From: Streptomyces sp. D2-8
GTDB lineage: Bacteria > Actinomycetota > Actinomycetes > Streptomycetales > Streptomycetaceae
Length of the DNA stretch: 64,000 bases
Direction: 5' to 3'
Assembly (NCBI RefSeq): GCF_023184515.1
Contig: NZ_JAAHBP010000001.1
Location: 620,001 to 684,000, forward strand
Shown here: positions 1 to 8,883 of the stretch, piece by piece
Layout of the letters: each line of letters starts with the position of its first letter
Numbering within the stretch: position 1 is the stretch's first letter
Position numbers and translations under genes: made by a program
Notes under the pieces: model-generated
Seen by the model: only the letters and a program-made list of their open reading frames with translations
The model's database searches: none
What the model was told of the DNA's origin: nothing

Positions 1-314
1 TCGACGTGGCGTGCGGCGACCGGCTGTCGATCGGCTGCTTCGCCCCGGACGGCGTCGACGCGGCCGCGCTCGGCTGGGGCACCGTCGCCGAACACCCGGC
101 CACGGCCTCGGTCTGGCGCGACGACGATCCGGTGTGGCGCGTGGACGCGGGAGGCCCCGGCGAACCCAAGGGCCGCGCCCTCGCGGAGATGCTCGTGGCG
201 ACGGCCAGGGCGGCGGGGGTGAGCGAGCCGACCGGTCTGATCGTCGGAGGCGAGGCCGAGTACGTGGACGGTTACCACGTCACGTACTACGGGCTGGGCC
301 TCCCGACCGGCTGA
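1..314 (+). CDS. Hypothetical protein, 5' end outside window
   Basis: The reading frame is open from the left edge and stops with TGA at 312-314, so only the C-terminal ~103 residues are visible. An internal GTG at position 6 could be mistaken for a start, but the frame continues upstream of it. The fragment is hydrophilic, with no membrane segment and no catalytic motif I recognise; the end contains a Gly/Tyr-rich stretch (YHVTYYGLGLP). The hairpin at 367-394 probably ends its transcript. No function is assigned. Confidence 0.6.
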   Translation, partial: DVACGDRLSIGCFAPDGVDAAALGWGTVAEHPATASVWRDDDPVWRVDAGGPGEPKGRALAEMLVATARAAGVSEPTGLIVGGEAEYVDGYHVTYYGLGLPTG

Positions 315-366
315 CACGTCCACGGCAGGGCCGCGCCCGGCCCTCGCACCTCAGTCGAACTTCCAT

Positions 367-394
367 GGTCCGCGCAGCTGTTGCTGCGCGGACC
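367..394 (+). terminator. Perfect 12-bp hairpin, probable terminator
   Basis: The arms GGTCCGCGCAGC and GCTGCGCGGACC pair perfectly around a TGTT loop, 53 bases after the stop of the first gene. There is no T tract, which is usual for Streptomyces. It separates that gene from the arabinanase promoter. Confidence 0.6.
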
Positions 395-412
395 GTTGAC
401 GCGCAAGGTGTT

Positions 413-458
413 CGATTCTACGGTCCGTTCGAACTTGCGAATGTTGTTCGAAATGTCG
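413..458. promoter_or_regulatory. Operator cluster in arabinanase promoter (TTCGAnATnTCG)
   Basis: The best site is CGAAATGTCG at 449-458, preceded by TT, an exact match to the palindrome CGAnATnTCG also found near 8890, 9870 and 12216. Two degenerate copies, CGATTCTACG at 413-422 and CGAACTTGCG at 430-439, lie 17-19 bases apart upstream. The main site is 37 bases before the ATG, where a repressor could block transcription. The identity of the regulator is unknown. Confidence 0.55.
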
Positions 459-495
459 AGCAGCTCTTCACCCCCACCGCAAGGAGAGGACCCGC

Positions 496-1500
496 ATGAG
501 CCGCAGTCCCCGTACGCTCAGCAATCCCCGTACGCTCCGCAGTCGAACCGCCCTGCTCGCCCTCCCTGCCGCCGCTCTCCTGGCACTGATTCCGAGCACG
601 GCGTCCGCGTACCCCAACCCCGGCCGCGTCACCGGCGACGTCGTCACGCACGACCCGTCGATGATCCGGACCTCGTCCGGCCAGTACCTGCTGTACGCCA
701 CCGGCGGCGGTATCGCGGGCAAGGCGTCCGGCGACCGCACCGCGTTCCGGAACAGCGCTGACGCCTTCGGCTCCAGGCCCGGCTGGTGGCGGAACTACTC
801 CTCCGTGCCGGAGGCCTGGGCGCCGGACATCTCGTACCACGGCGGCAAGTACCTGATGTACTACTCCGTCTCGAAGTTCGGCTCGAACACCTCCGCCATC
901 GGCCTCGCGACCTCCAGCACCGGCCAGCCGGGTAGCTGGACCGACCAGGGCACCGTCTACACGTCGAACTCCGGCAGCGACTTCAACGCCATCGACCCGA
1001 ACCTCTTCGTGAACGACGACGGCAAGTGGTGGCTGTCGTTCGGCAGCTGGTGGACCGGGATCAAGATGATCCAGATCAACCCGTCCACCGGAAAGCAGCT
1101 CGGCTCCAACACCGCGCGGTACTCACTGGCCTCCCGCCCCACCGGGACCAAGGCCGTCGAGGCTCCCTTCATCGTCAAGCGGGGCGGCTACTACTACCTC
1201 TTCGCCTCCTACGACACCTGCTGCAGCGGGACGAGTTCGACGTACAAGGTCAAGGTCGGGCGCGCCTCCAGCATCACCGGGCCGTACCGCGACAAGAACG
1301 GCGTCGACCTGATGAAGAACGGCGGCACCCCCGTCCTGGAGTCGCACGGCAACGTCATCGGCCCCGGCGGCCAGTCGATCCTGAAAGACGCCGACGGCGA
1401 CCTGATCGTCTACCACTACTACGACGGCAACGCGAACGGCACGCCCAAGCTCGGCATCAACCTCCTGAACTGGAGCAGCGGCTGGCCCGTCGCCTACTGA
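496..1500 (+). CDS. Secreted GH43 arabinan endo-1,5-alpha-L-arabinanase
   Basis: A 334-residue glycoside hydrolase family 43 enzyme expected to cut alpha-1,5-arabinan outside the cell. Residues 1-37 form a Sec-type signal (Arg-rich start, Leu/Ala core, cleavage after STASA). The five-bladed propeller motifs are present: the catalytic base Asp in THDPSMI (~residue 53), the pKa-modulating Asp in AIDPNLF, and the acid Glu in VEAPF. SHGNVIGPGGQS and VYHYYDG are typical of arabinanases. An AAGGAGAGG ribosome site precedes the ATG. It stands first in a sugar-uptake region and carries the shared operator. A related GH43 specificity (arabinofuranosidase) is less likely but possible. Confidence 0.85.
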   Translation: MSRSPRTLSNPRTLRSRTALLALPAAALLALIPSTASAYPNPGRVTGDVVTHDPSMIRTSSGQYLLYATGGGIAGKASGDRTAFRNSADAFGSRPGWWRNYSSVPEAWAPDISYHGGKYLMYYSVSKFGSNTSAIGLATSSTGQPGSWTDQGTVYTSNSGSDFNAIDPNLFVNDDGKWWLSFGSWWTGIKMIQINPSTGKQLGSNTARYSLASRPTGTKAVEAPFIVKRGGYYYLFASYDTCCSGTSSTYKVKVGRASSITGPYRDKNGVDLMKNGGTPVLESHGNVIGPGGQSILKDADGDLIVYHYYDGNANGTPKLGINLLNWSSGWPVAY

Positions 1501-1521
1501 CCCTGCAGTGGCCCCGCCGAA

Positions 1522-3396
1522 CTACCCGGCCTGCCCCATCCCCGCCGCGTTGGGCCAGCTCTGCGCGGCGGGCCACCCCGTGGCGGGCGCGGGCGTCAGC
1601 CCGTTCGTGCCCCGCACCTGCGCGGCCGTAAGGCCCCCACGGGCCGGGACGCCGGGCGGCGTGGGCCCGGTGAACGGGGCGGACACGGGCGTCGGCGCGG
1701 GCATGGGAGCCGGGGTCGGCACCGGCGCCTGGGCCGCGGGCGCCAGGGGCGGGGCCGGGGCGGCCACCGGCTGGGGAGCGGGCTGCGGCACCGACTGCGG
1801 CATCTGGGGCTGCGGCATGTGCGGCTGCGGCATCTGGGGCTGCGGTATCTGCGGCTGCGGCATCTGGGCCGCAGCCGGCATCGGCATCCCACCGCCCGTG
1901 CCCGCCGGTACGGCGGACGCGGCGGCGGGGAGCGGCATGCCGATGCCGGTGGCCGGTGCGGGCGCCGGGACGGGAGCCGGTGCGGGCGCCGGGACGGGAG
2001 CCGGTGCGGGCGCCGGGGCAGCGGCGAGTCCCTGCCCACCCGTACTCGCGGCCGCCGCGGCGGGGGCGAGCCGTACCCCACCCGTACTCGCGGCCGCCGG
2101 GGCGAGCCCGGGCCCACCGGCCCCCGCAGCGGCTGCCGGCGCCGCGGCCATCCCCACCGCCTGCGCCGCGAGCCCCCGCATACCCGACCCGTTCGTCTCG
2201 CTCACCAGACGGTCCACGGCCGCCGTACCCGAGCTGTAGCTGGTCCCATTGCCCAGCTCGGGTACGGCGGCTCCCCTCCTGGACGTCCCGTAGAGCACCT
2301 GTTCCAGGCCGGACACCAGGCGACGCACGTCCACCTGGGGGCGCACCACGAGACGCAGGAAGCGACTGGACGAACCGATCTTGTTGCCGCACTCGCGGAC
2401 CAGGATCCTGTGCTCGGTGAGCATCCGGTCCCGGACCACGGTGCCCTCGGCGCCCACGGGGAGGCGCACGAAGAGGAAGTTGCCCTGCGACGGGTAGACC
2501 GTCAGCCCGGGCAGGGAGGAGAGCTGGCCGGCCATGTCGAGGCGGTCGCGGCGCACCTGCTGGAGGCTCTGCGCGTACTCGGCGCCGTGCTCCTTGAGCA
2601 TGAAGACGACGTGCTCGGCGAAGGAGTTGAGGTTCCACTTCGGCAGCATCGAGCGGATCCGGCCCGCGAGCGCCGGGTTGGAGACGAGGTAGCCGAAACG
2701 GATGCCGTGCAGGCCGAAGTTCTTGCCGAGGCTGCGCAGCACGACGACGTTGGGCCGCAGCATCGCCTCCTGGACGACCGACGGCTCGGCCTCGGCGTCC
2801 GCGAACTCCAGGAAGGACTCGTCGATGACGATCAGGTCGAGGTCGGCCATGGCGTCCATGAACTGCACGATGGCGTGCTTGTGCAGGAAGCCGCCGTCGG
2901 GGTTGTTCGGGTTGCAGATCACCGCGACGCGCGTGCCCCGGGCCCGGATGAACTCGGCGTACTGCGCGAGGTCGAGGGCGAAGCCGCTGGACTCCTGGAG
3001 CGGGAACATGTCGACCCGCTTGCCGGTCTCCATGGGCTGGTCGGTCCAGCGGCCGAAGGTGGGGACGGGGACGGCGAGGGACTCGCGGACCAGCAGGTGG
3101 TCGATCCAGGTGATGAGCTCGGTCGAGCCGTTGCCCATGGCCACACACTGCGGCGGCAGCTGGAGCAGGCTGCACAGCTCGGCCGTGATCGTGTCGGCGC
3201 TGCTCGGGTAGTACGTGATGATGTCGCGCAGCCGGCCCGCCATGTCCTCGAACATGGCCGGGGTCGGGAAGTACGGGTTGCAGGGGATACAGAAGTCCAC
3301 GGGGCCGGCTCCCTCGCCGCCCTCACGTGTCAGAGCCGCCATCGACGGGCTGTGTGCCGCGGTACTGCGGAACAGCGACGTGACGTTGTCGGCCAT
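1522..3396 (-). CDS. PLP-dependent class I/II aminotransferase (HisC-like) with ~250-residue low-complexity tail
   Basis: Residues ~30-375 form a fold-type I aminotransferase resembling histidinol-phosphate aminotransferase or CobC. Visible are NGSTELI, CNPNNPDGG (PLP ring Asn), IDESFLEFAD (Asp binding the pyridine N), and SLGKNFGLHGIRFGY, where the Lys should form the Schiff base. After the domain, from about residue 380, the protein continues as an Ala/Pro/Gln-rich region with tandem MPQPQ and APAPAPVP repeats to the C-terminus. HisC is normally ~360 residues, so 624 is unusual. Substrate is unknown; biosynthetic hisC is expected elsewhere. It is transcribed away from the hairpin at 3449-3480 as a probable single gene. 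Confidence 0.75.
   Translation of the reverse strand: MADNVTSLFRSTAAHSPSMAALTREGGEGAGPVDFCIPCNPYFPTPAMFEDMAGRLRDIITYYPSSADTITAELCSLLQLPPQCVAMGNGSTELITWIDHLLVRESLAVPVPTFGRWTDQPMETGKRVDMFPLQESSGFALDLAQYAEFIRARGTRVAVICNPNNPDGGFLHKHAIVQFMDAMADLDLIVIDESFLEFADAEAEPSVVQEAMLRPNVVVLRSLGKNFGLHGIRFGYLVSNPALAGRIRSMLPKWNLNSFAEHVVFMLKEHGAEYAQSLQQVRRDRLDMAGQLSSLPGLTVYPSQGNFLFVRLPVGAEGTVVRDRMLTEHRILVRECGNKIGSSSRFLRLVVRPQVDVRRLVSGLEQVLYGTSRRGAAVPELGNGTSYSSGTAAVDRLVSETNGSGMRGLAAQAVGMAAAPAAAAGAGGPGLAPAAASTGGVRLAPAAAAASTGGQGLAAAPAPAPAPVPAPAPAPVPAPAPATGIGMPLPAAASAVPAGTGGGMPMPAAAQMPQPQIPQPQMPQPHMPQPQMPQSVPQPAPQPVAAPAPPLAPAAQAPVPTPAPMPAPTPVSAPFTGPTPPGVPARGGLTAAQVRGTNGLTPAPATGWPAAQSWPNAAGMGQAG
1801..2104. repeat. 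Tandem repeats in the tail of the aminotransferase gene
   Basis: Three arrays lie inside the coding tail. A 15-bp unit occurs four times plus a partial copy (1801-1870) and encodes MPQPQ variants. A 24-bp unit occurs twice plus a partial third (1955-2019) and encodes Ala/Pro repeats. A ~42-bp period is duplicated at 2035-2104. All units are multiples of three, so copy-number change would keep the frame. Confidence 0.85.
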
Positions 3397-3448
3397 GGAA
3401 CCTCCGTATGAGGCGGGCCCGTTGGGGACGGCCGGACCCGACGTTTAA

Positions 3449-3480
3449 GGGCGGCCCGCGCGGGGGAGCGCGGGCCGCCC
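3449..3480 (-). terminator. 13-bp hairpin between mutarotase and aminotransferase genes
   Basis: Arms GGGCGGCCCGCGC and GCGCGGGCCGCCC pair perfectly around six bases. On the minus strand it lies 88 bases after the mutarotase stop and is followed by TTAAA; it precedes the aminotransferase start by 52 bases. Confidence 0.6.
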
Positions 3481-3567
3481 ATTCATACGGAGACCACAGT
3501 GGCACCGTTCAACCGTCGCGAGAACGGTCAGAACTTGTGCTCAATCTGTGAAGGCCTGTCAGTGGCC

Positions 3568-4716
3568 TCAGCAGCCGAACGTGTGGATCGTCGTGGTCCG
3601 GTACGTCTGCCCCGGTCGCAGCACCGTCGACGGGAACTTCGGCTTGTTCGGCGAGTCCGGGAAGTGCTGCGTCTCCAGGCACAGCGCGTCGCCCTGCCGG
3701 TAGGTGCGGCCGGACGGGCCGGTGAGCGTGCCGTCGAGGAAGTTGCCGGAGTAGAACTGCAGGCCCGGCTCGTTCGTGGCGATCTTCATCGTGCGGCCGG
3801 AGGCCGGGTCGCGCAGGGTGGCGACGTGCTCGGGCCGGGCGGTGATGCCCTTGTCGAGGACCCAGTTGTGGTCGAAGCCCTTGGCGGTCACCAGCTGCGG
3901 GTGCGAGACGCGGATGTCCCGGCCGATCGGCTTGGCGCGGCGGAAGTCGAAGGGGGTGCCCGCGACCTTGGCCAACTCGCCCGTGGGGATCAGGCCCGAA
4001 TCGGTGGGGGTGTAGCGGGAGGCAGCGATCTGGAGCTCGTGGTCCTCGATCGTGCCGCTGCCCTCGCCGGCGAGGTTGAAGTAGACGTGGCTGGTGAGGT
4101 TGACGACGGTGGCCTTGTCCGTGGTGGCCTCGTAGTCGACGCGCCAGTCGCCGTGCCGGGTGAGCGTGTACGTCACCTTCGTCTTGAGCGTGCCCGGGTA
4201 GCCCATCTCGCCGTCGACGCTCGTGTAGTACAGGTGCAGGCCGACGTCGGATCCCTTGGCGAACGGCTCGACGTCCCACACGCGCTTGTCGAAGCCCTGC
4301 GCGCCGCCGTGCAGGCTCTGCTCACCGTCGTTGACGGACAGCTGGTAGTCCTTGCCGTCCAGGGTGAACTTGCCCTTGCCGATGCGGTTTCCGTAGCGGC
4401 CGATCAGCGCGCCGAAGTACGGGGTCTTCGCGACGTAGTCCTCGAGGTTGTCGAAGCCCGCGGAGACGTTGGCGTACCGGCCGCGGCGGTCGGGGATCTC
4501 CAGTGACTGGACGACACCGCCCCAGGAGAGGACCTTCAGGCGGGTGCCGCCGTTCTCCAGCGACCAGCTGTAGACCTTCGTGCCGTCGGCGAGCTTGCCG
4601 AAGAGCGTCTTCACCGGCTTCCTGCCTCCCGTGGCGTGCGCCGTGCCGCCGAGCGTGGTGGCGGCTATGCCCGCCGCCGCTGCTCCCGCGATGACCGTGC
4701 GTCTGTTCAGTTCCAT
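3568..4716 (-). CDS. Exported (Tat) aldose 1-epimerase / mutarotase
   Basis: A 382-residue galactose-mutarotase-family protein interconverting alpha and beta anomers of free aldoses. The N-terminus MELNRRTVIAG followed by an Ala/Gly-rich core and AHA is a twin-arginine signal, so the enzyme should act outside the membrane. Family motifs include GRYGNRIGKG, HGGAQGFDKRVWD, NLTSHVYFNLAG (catalytic His), the region around DHNWVLD, and LCLETQHFPDSPN (catalytic Glu). It follows the sugar transporter genes on the same strand but is separated by the hairpin at 4758-4783. A role in presenting released arabinose or galactose to the transporter is an inference. Confidence 0.85.
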   Translation of the reverse strand: MELNRRTVIAGAAAAGIAATTLGGTAHATGGRKPVKTLFGKLADGTKVYSWSLENGGTRLKVLSWGGVVQSLEIPDRRGRYANVSAGFDNLEDYVAKTPYFGALIGRYGNRIGKGKFTLDGKDYQLSVNDGEQSLHGGAQGFDKRVWDVEPFAKGSDVGLHLYYTSVDGEMGYPGTLKTKVTYTLTRHGDWRVDYEATTDKATVVNLTSHVYFNLAGEGSGTIEDHELQIAASRYTPTDSGLIPTGELAKVAGTPFDFRRAKPIGRDIRVSHPQLVTAKGFDHNWVLDKGITARPEHVATLRDPASGRTMKIATNEPGLQFYSGNFLDGTLTGPSGRTYRQGDALCLETQHFPDSPNKPKFPSTVLRPGQTYRTTTIHTFGC

Positions 4717-4757
4717 GTGCGGCTCCGCTTCATTGGGAAACTGCGTGGGAAAGAACT

Positions 4758-4783
4758 GGGGCCCCGCCTCCCGGCGGGGCCCC
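4758..4783 (-). terminator. 11-bp GC hairpin after permease gene
   Basis: GGGGCCCCGCC pairs with GGCGGGGCCCC around TCCC. It sits between the permease stop and the mutarotase start on the minus strand and probably ends the chvE-mmsA-mmsB transcript, at least partly. Confidence 0.65.
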
Positions 4784-4791
4784 GATCTGAC

Positions 4792-6036
4792 TTACGAACC
4801 GACCTTGCGCTTGTTCCACACGTCGAACCCGACCGCCGCCAGCAGCACCATGCCCTTGATGACCTGCTGCCAGTCGGTGCCGATGCCGACGAGGTTCATA
4901 CCGTTGTTCAGCACGCCCAGGACCAGGCCGCCGATGATCGCGCCGAGGACGGTGCCGACACCGCCGCTCATCGACGCACCGCCGATGAACGAGGCCGCGA
5001 TCGCCTCCAGCTCGAAGTTGAGGCCGGCCTTGGGGGAGGCCGCGTTGAAGCGGGCGGCGAAGACCAGACCCGCCAGGGCCGCGAGCATGCCCATGTTCAG
5101 GAAGACCAGGAAGGTGACCTTCTTGTCCTTCACACCCGACAGTTTGGCCGCCGGGAGGTTGCCGCCGATCGCGTAGACGTGGCGGCCGATGATCGCGTTG
5201 CGCATCACGTAGCCGAAGCCGACGAGCAGCACGCCCAGGACGAGCAGCACGATCGGGGCGCCCTTGTAGCTGGCCAGCAGCATGGTGAGCGTCAGCACCG
5301 CGGCGCCGATCGCGACCAGCTTCAGCAGGAACAGCTTGGCGGGCGGGACGTCCAGATTGAACTCCTGCTGCCGCTTGCGGTCACGGACCTCCTGGAAGAT
5401 CACGAAGGCGATCATCGCGAAGCCCAGCAGCAGGGTGAGGTTGTGGTAGTTCGTGGTCGGGCCGACCTCGGGCAGGAACCCGTTGGCGACCTTCTGCAGC
5501 CCCTCCGGGAACGGGCCGAGGGTCTGGCCCTCCAGGAAGATCTCCGTGAGACCCCGGAAGATCAGCATGCCTGCGAGGGTCACGATGAACGACGGTATCC
5601 CGCCGTAGGCGATGAAGAACCCTTGTACGGCACCCGCGACCGCGCCCACGGCCAGGCACAGCACCACGGCGACGGGCCACGGCAGGTCCTGTTTGACCAT
5701 GAACACGGCGGCCATCGACCCGATGAACGCCGTCAGCGATCCGACCGACAGGTCGATGTGACCGGCGATGATCACCAGCATCATGCCCATCGCGAGGATG
5801 AGGATGTAGCTGTTCTGCAGCACCAGGTTGGAGACGTTGCGCGGCAGCAGCAGGTCGCCGTCGGTCCACACGGCGAACAGGGCCACGATCAGGCCCAGCG
5901 CGATCAGCATGCCGTACTGCCGCATGTTGCGGCGCATGCCGTCCATCACCAGCTGCAGCAGGCCGCCGCCCGCGACTCCGCCGCTCTTGCCCGGCGGCGC
6001 GGGGGCCGGGCTCTTGGCGGTCACGTCCGTGCTCAT
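4792..6036 (-). CDS. mmsB: Sugar ABC transporter permease (MmsB/GguB/XylH type)
   Basis: A 414-residue polytopic protein with about ten hydrophobic segments. It contains the branched-chain/monosaccharide permease signature GHIDLSVGS and the late motif [19 protein letters not shown] typical of Rbs/Xyl/Mms permeases. It is longer than RbsC (~320) because of a central insertion, as in XylH/GguB. Its start overlaps the end of the ATPase gene by four bases (ATGA), indicating translational coupling. It should form the membrane channel for sugar caught by the ChvE-like protein encoded upstream. The actual sugar (arabinose, xylose, galactose, fucose) cannot be read from sequence. Confidence 0.9.
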   Translation of the reverse strand: MSTDVTAKSPAPAPPGKSGGVAGGGLLQLVMDGMRRNMRQYGMLIALGLIVALFAVWTDGDLLLPRNVSNLVLQNSYILILAMGMMLVIIAGHIDLSVGSLTAFIGSMAAVFMVKQDLPWPVAVVLCLAVGAVAGAVQGFFIAYGGIPSFIVTLAGMLIFRGLTEIFLEGQTLGPFPEGLQKVANGFLPEVGPTTNYHNLTLLLGFAMIAFVIFQEVRDRKRQQEFNLDVPPAKLFLLKLVAIGAAVLTLTMLLASYKGAPIVLLVLGVLLVGFGYVMRNAIIGRHVYAIGGNLPAAKLSGVKDKKVTFLVFLNMGMLAALAGLVFAARFNAASPKAGLNFELEAIAASFIGGASMSGGVGTVLGAIIGGLVLGVLNNGMNLVGIGTDWQQVIKGMVLLAAVGFDVWNKRKVGS

Positions 6037-7583
6037 CGGGATACCTCTTTGTCCTTCGTCATCTGACGCATCAGCGATTCCTGGGAGGCCTCGGCCCGCG
6101 AGAACTCACCCGTCAGCCGCCCCGCGGCCATCGTGTAGATGCGGTCGCACATGCCGAGCAGTTCGGGCAGCTCGGAGGAGATGAAGACGACCGCCTTGCC
6201 CTGGGCGGCCAGCTGGTCGATGACCGTGTAGATCTCGTACTTGGCACCGACGTCGATGCCGCGCGTCGGCTCGTCCAGGATCAGCACGTCCGGACCGGAG
6301 AAGATCCACTTGCTGAGGACGACCTTCTGCTGGTTGCCGCCCGACAGCTTGCCCACCGGCTCGAACACCGTCGGCGCCTTGATGTTCATGGACTTGCGGA
6401 AGCCCTCGGCGACCTGCCGCTCCTCGTGCTCGTCCACCACACCGCGCTTGGCGACCTTGCCCAGGGCGCTCAGCGAGATGTTCCGGTTGATGGTGTCGAT
6501 GAGGTTCAGTCCGTAGTGCTTGCGGTCCTCGGTGACGTACGCGATGCCGTGCTTGACCGCCTCGGGGACGGATTTCGTACGGATCTCCTTGCCGTCCTTC
6601 AGGACCGTGCCGCCGGCGTACCGGCCGTAGGTGCGGCCGAAGACGCTCATCGCGAGTTCGGTGCGCCCGGCACCCATGAGACCGGCGATCCCGACGATCT
6701 CCCCGCGCCGCACGTGGAGCGACACGTCGTCACACACCTTGCGCTGCTGGTCGATCGGGTGGTGCACGGTCCAGCCCCGGATCTCCAGGGCCGGGGCCGC
6801 GCCCTCCTCGGGCTCGTGCGGCGACCGCTCCGGGAAGCGGTGCTCCAGGTCCCGGCCGACCATGCCGCTGATGATCCGGTCCTCGGTGGTCTCCGGGGCC
6901 TTCACATCGAGGGTCTCGATGGTCTGGCCGTCGCGGAGGATCGTCACCGAGTCGGCGACCTTGCGGATCTCGTTGAGCTTGTGGGAGATGATGATCGAGG
7001 TGATGCCCTGCTTCTTCAACTCCAGGATGAGATCCAGGAGTTTGCCGCTGTCCTCGTCGTTCAGCGCGGCGGTCGGCTCATCCAGGATGAGCAGCTTCAC
7101 CCTCTTCGACAGGGCCTTCGCGATCTCCACGAGCTGCTGCTTGCCCACGCCGATGTCGGCGACTCGGGTGTCCGGGTGGTCGGAGAGACCGACCCGGCGC
7201 AGCAGTTCGGTGGCGTGCCGCAGGGTCTCGGTCCAGCTGATGATCCCCCGGGTGGCGTGCTCGTTGCCGAGGAAGATGTTCTCCGCGAGGGAGAGGTAGG
7301 GCACCAGGGCCAGTTCCTGGTGGATGATCACGATGCCGCGTTCTTCGCTGGCCCGGATGTCCTTGAACTGGCAGACCCCTCCCTCGAAGAGGATGTCGCC
7401 CTCGTACGTGCCGTGCGGGTGGACGCCGGAGAGGACCTTCATCAAGGTCGACTTGCCGGCGCCGTTCTCCCCGCAGATGGCGTGGACCTCGCCTTGCCGG
7501 ACGGTCAGTGTGACGTCCGACAGCGCCTTGACGCCGGGAAAGGTCTTGACGATCGAGCGCATTTCCAGGACGGGTCCCGCCAT
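6033..7583 (-). CDS. mmsA: Sugar ABC transporter ATP-binding protein, two ABC domains (MmsA/GguA/XylG type)
   Basis: A 516-residue double ATPase. The N-terminal domain has Walker [10 protein letters not shown] (~residue 38), the degenerate signature [13 protein letters not shown] and Walker B LLILDEP. The C-terminal domain has an atypical Walker A ([10 protein letters not shown]), signature LSGGNQQKV and [13 protein letters not shown], as in RbsA/XylG. A TTG five codons upstream is in frame, but the ATG at 7583 is chosen because GGAAGG lies eight bases before it. It is the middle gene of chvE-mmsA-mmsB and overlaps mmsB by four bases. Confidence 0.92.
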   Translation of the reverse strand: MAGPVLEMRSIVKTFPGVKALSDVTLTVRQGEVHAICGENGAGKSTLMKVLSGVHPHGTYEGDILFEGGVCQFKDIRASEERGIVIIHQELALVPYLSLAENIFLGNEHATRGIISWTETLRHATELLRRVGLSDHPDTRVADIGVGKQQLVEIAKALSKRVKLLILDEPTAALNDEDSGKLLDLILELKKQGITSIIISHKLNEIRKVADSVTILRDGQTIETLDVKAPETTEDRIISGMVGRDLEHRFPERSPHEPEEGAAPALEIRGWTVHHPIDQQRKVCDDVSLHVRRGEIVGIAGLMGAGRTELAMSVFGRTYGRYAGGTVLKDGKEIRTKSVPEAVKHGIAYVTEDRKHYGLNLIDTINRNISLSALGKVAKRGVVDEHEERQVAEGFRKSMNIKAPTVFEPVGKLSGGNQQKVVLSKWIFSGPDVLILDEPTRGIDVGAKYEIYTVIDQLAAQGKAVVFISSELPELLGMCDRIYTMAAGRLTGEFSRAEASQESLMRQMTKDKEVSR

Positions 7584-7629
7584 GGTCGTGCCTTCCAATC
7601 AGTGGTGAATCGTCGGTCGGTGGCGGGGA

Positions 7630-8742
7630 CTACTTGAGGTCGCTCTCCTTGAGGTAGCCGGAGTCGACGAGCTCCTTCTGGTAGTTGCTCTTGTCGACGG
7701 CGACCGGCTCCAGCAGGTAGGCCGGGACGACCTTCGAGCCGTTGTCGTAGGTCTTGGTGTCGTTGACCTCGGGCTTCTTGTCCTTCAGCAGCGCGTCGAC
7801 CATGTTCGAGGACACCTTGGCGAGCTTTCGGAGGTCCTTGAAGACGCTCATCGACTGCTGGCCGGCGATGATCGACTTCACCGAGGCGACCTCGGCGTCC
7901 TGGCCGGTGACGACCGGCAGCGGCTTGCTCTTGGAGCCGTAGTCGTCCGACTTCAGCGCCGACAGGATGCCGATGGAGATGCCGTCGTAGGGGGAGAGGA
8001 CCGCGTCGACGCGCTCGCGCTTGTAGGCCGAGGTCAGGATGTCGTCCATGCGCTTCTGGGCGGTGCCGCCGTCCCAGCGCAGGGTGGTGACCTGGTTGAG
8101 CTTGGTCTGGCCGGAGCGGACGACGAGCTGCTTCTTGTCGATGTAGGGCTGCAGGACCTTCATCGCGCCGCCGAAGAAGTAGCGGGTGTTGTTGTCGTCG
8201 TTGGAGCCGGCGAAGAGCTCGATGTTGAAGGGGCCCTTCTTGCTGCCGTCCTTCAGGCCGAGCTTCTCGACGATGTAGGTGCCCTGGAGCTCGCCGACCT
8301 TCTCGTTGTCGAACGACGCGTAGTAGTCGACGTTCTGCGAGCCGAGGATCAGGCGGTCGTAGGAGATGACCGGGATGTTCGCGTCCTTGGCCTGCTGGAG
8401 CACGTTGTTCATCGACTTGTTGTCGATGGCGGCGATGATCAGTGCCTTGACGCCCTGTGTGATCAGGTTCTCGACCTGTGAGACCTGCTGGTCCGGGTCG
8501 TCCTCGCCGTAGACCAGCTTGGTCTTGTAGCCCTTGGACTCCAGCTCCGTCACGACGTTCTTGCCGTCGGCGATCCAGCGCTCGGAGGACTTGGTCGGCA
8601 TCGCGATGCCGATGGTCCCGCCCTTGGTGTCACCGTCGCCCTCGTTGCTGCCGCCCTCGCTGTTCTGGCCGCAGGCGGACAGGGTCAGGGCGAGGGACGC
8701 GGCTCCGGCTATGGCGGCGAGAGCGGCTCTGCGGTTACGCAT
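7630..8742 (-). CDS. chvE: Multiple-monosaccharide-binding lipoprotein (ChvE-like)
   Basis: A 370-residue periplasmic-binding-protein type I family member, anchored as a lipoprotein: MRNRR start, hydrophobic stretch and lipobox LSAC with Cys at ~residue 24. It shows the two-lobe sugar-binder features [24 protein letters not shown] and the late region PVVTGQDAE. The start at 8742 is preferred over an in-frame ATG at 8751 because AGGATG lies just upstream. It heads the three-gene transporter. A TTCGAnATnTCG palindrome lies 148 bases upstream, so it is probably co-regulated with the arabinanase and dehydratase genes. Confidence 0.9.
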   Translation of the reverse strand: MRNRRAALAAIAGAASLALTLSACGQNSEGGSNEGDGDTKGGTIGIAMPTKSSERWIADGKNVVTELESKGYKTKLVYGEDDPDQQVSQVENLITQGVKALIIAAIDNKSMNNVLQQAKDANIPVISYDRLILGSQNVDYYASFDNEKVGELQGTYIVEKLGLKDGSKKGPFNIELFAGSNDDNNTRYFFGGAMKVLQPYIDKKQLVVRSGQTKLNQVTTLRWDGGTAQKRMDDILTSAYKRERVDAVLSPYDGISIGILSALKSDDYGSKSKPLPVVTGQDAEVASVKSIIAGQQSMSVFKDLRKLAKVSSNMVDALLKDKKPEVNDTKTYDNGSKVVPAYLLEPVAVDKSNYQKELVDSGYLKESDLK

Positions 8743-8883
8743 GATGATCATCCTTGATCTGTGTGCAGGGCTCGGTCTGGAGGGCGCGAAGTCGCTCCGG
8801 GTGGTCGTGCCGGAAAGACCGAGAGGAGATGTGTGGGATTGTGCGCGGCTGTGTCGTCTTTTGTAAGGTGAGTTTCCGGAACG

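Noticed and set aside
1819..3411. Long open frame on the + strand opposite the aminotransferase gene
   Set aside because: Its codon third-position pattern is not that of a gene, its protein is Arg/Gly/His-rich without motifs, and the minus-strand frame encodes a clear aminotransferase. It is a shadow typical of high-GC DNA.
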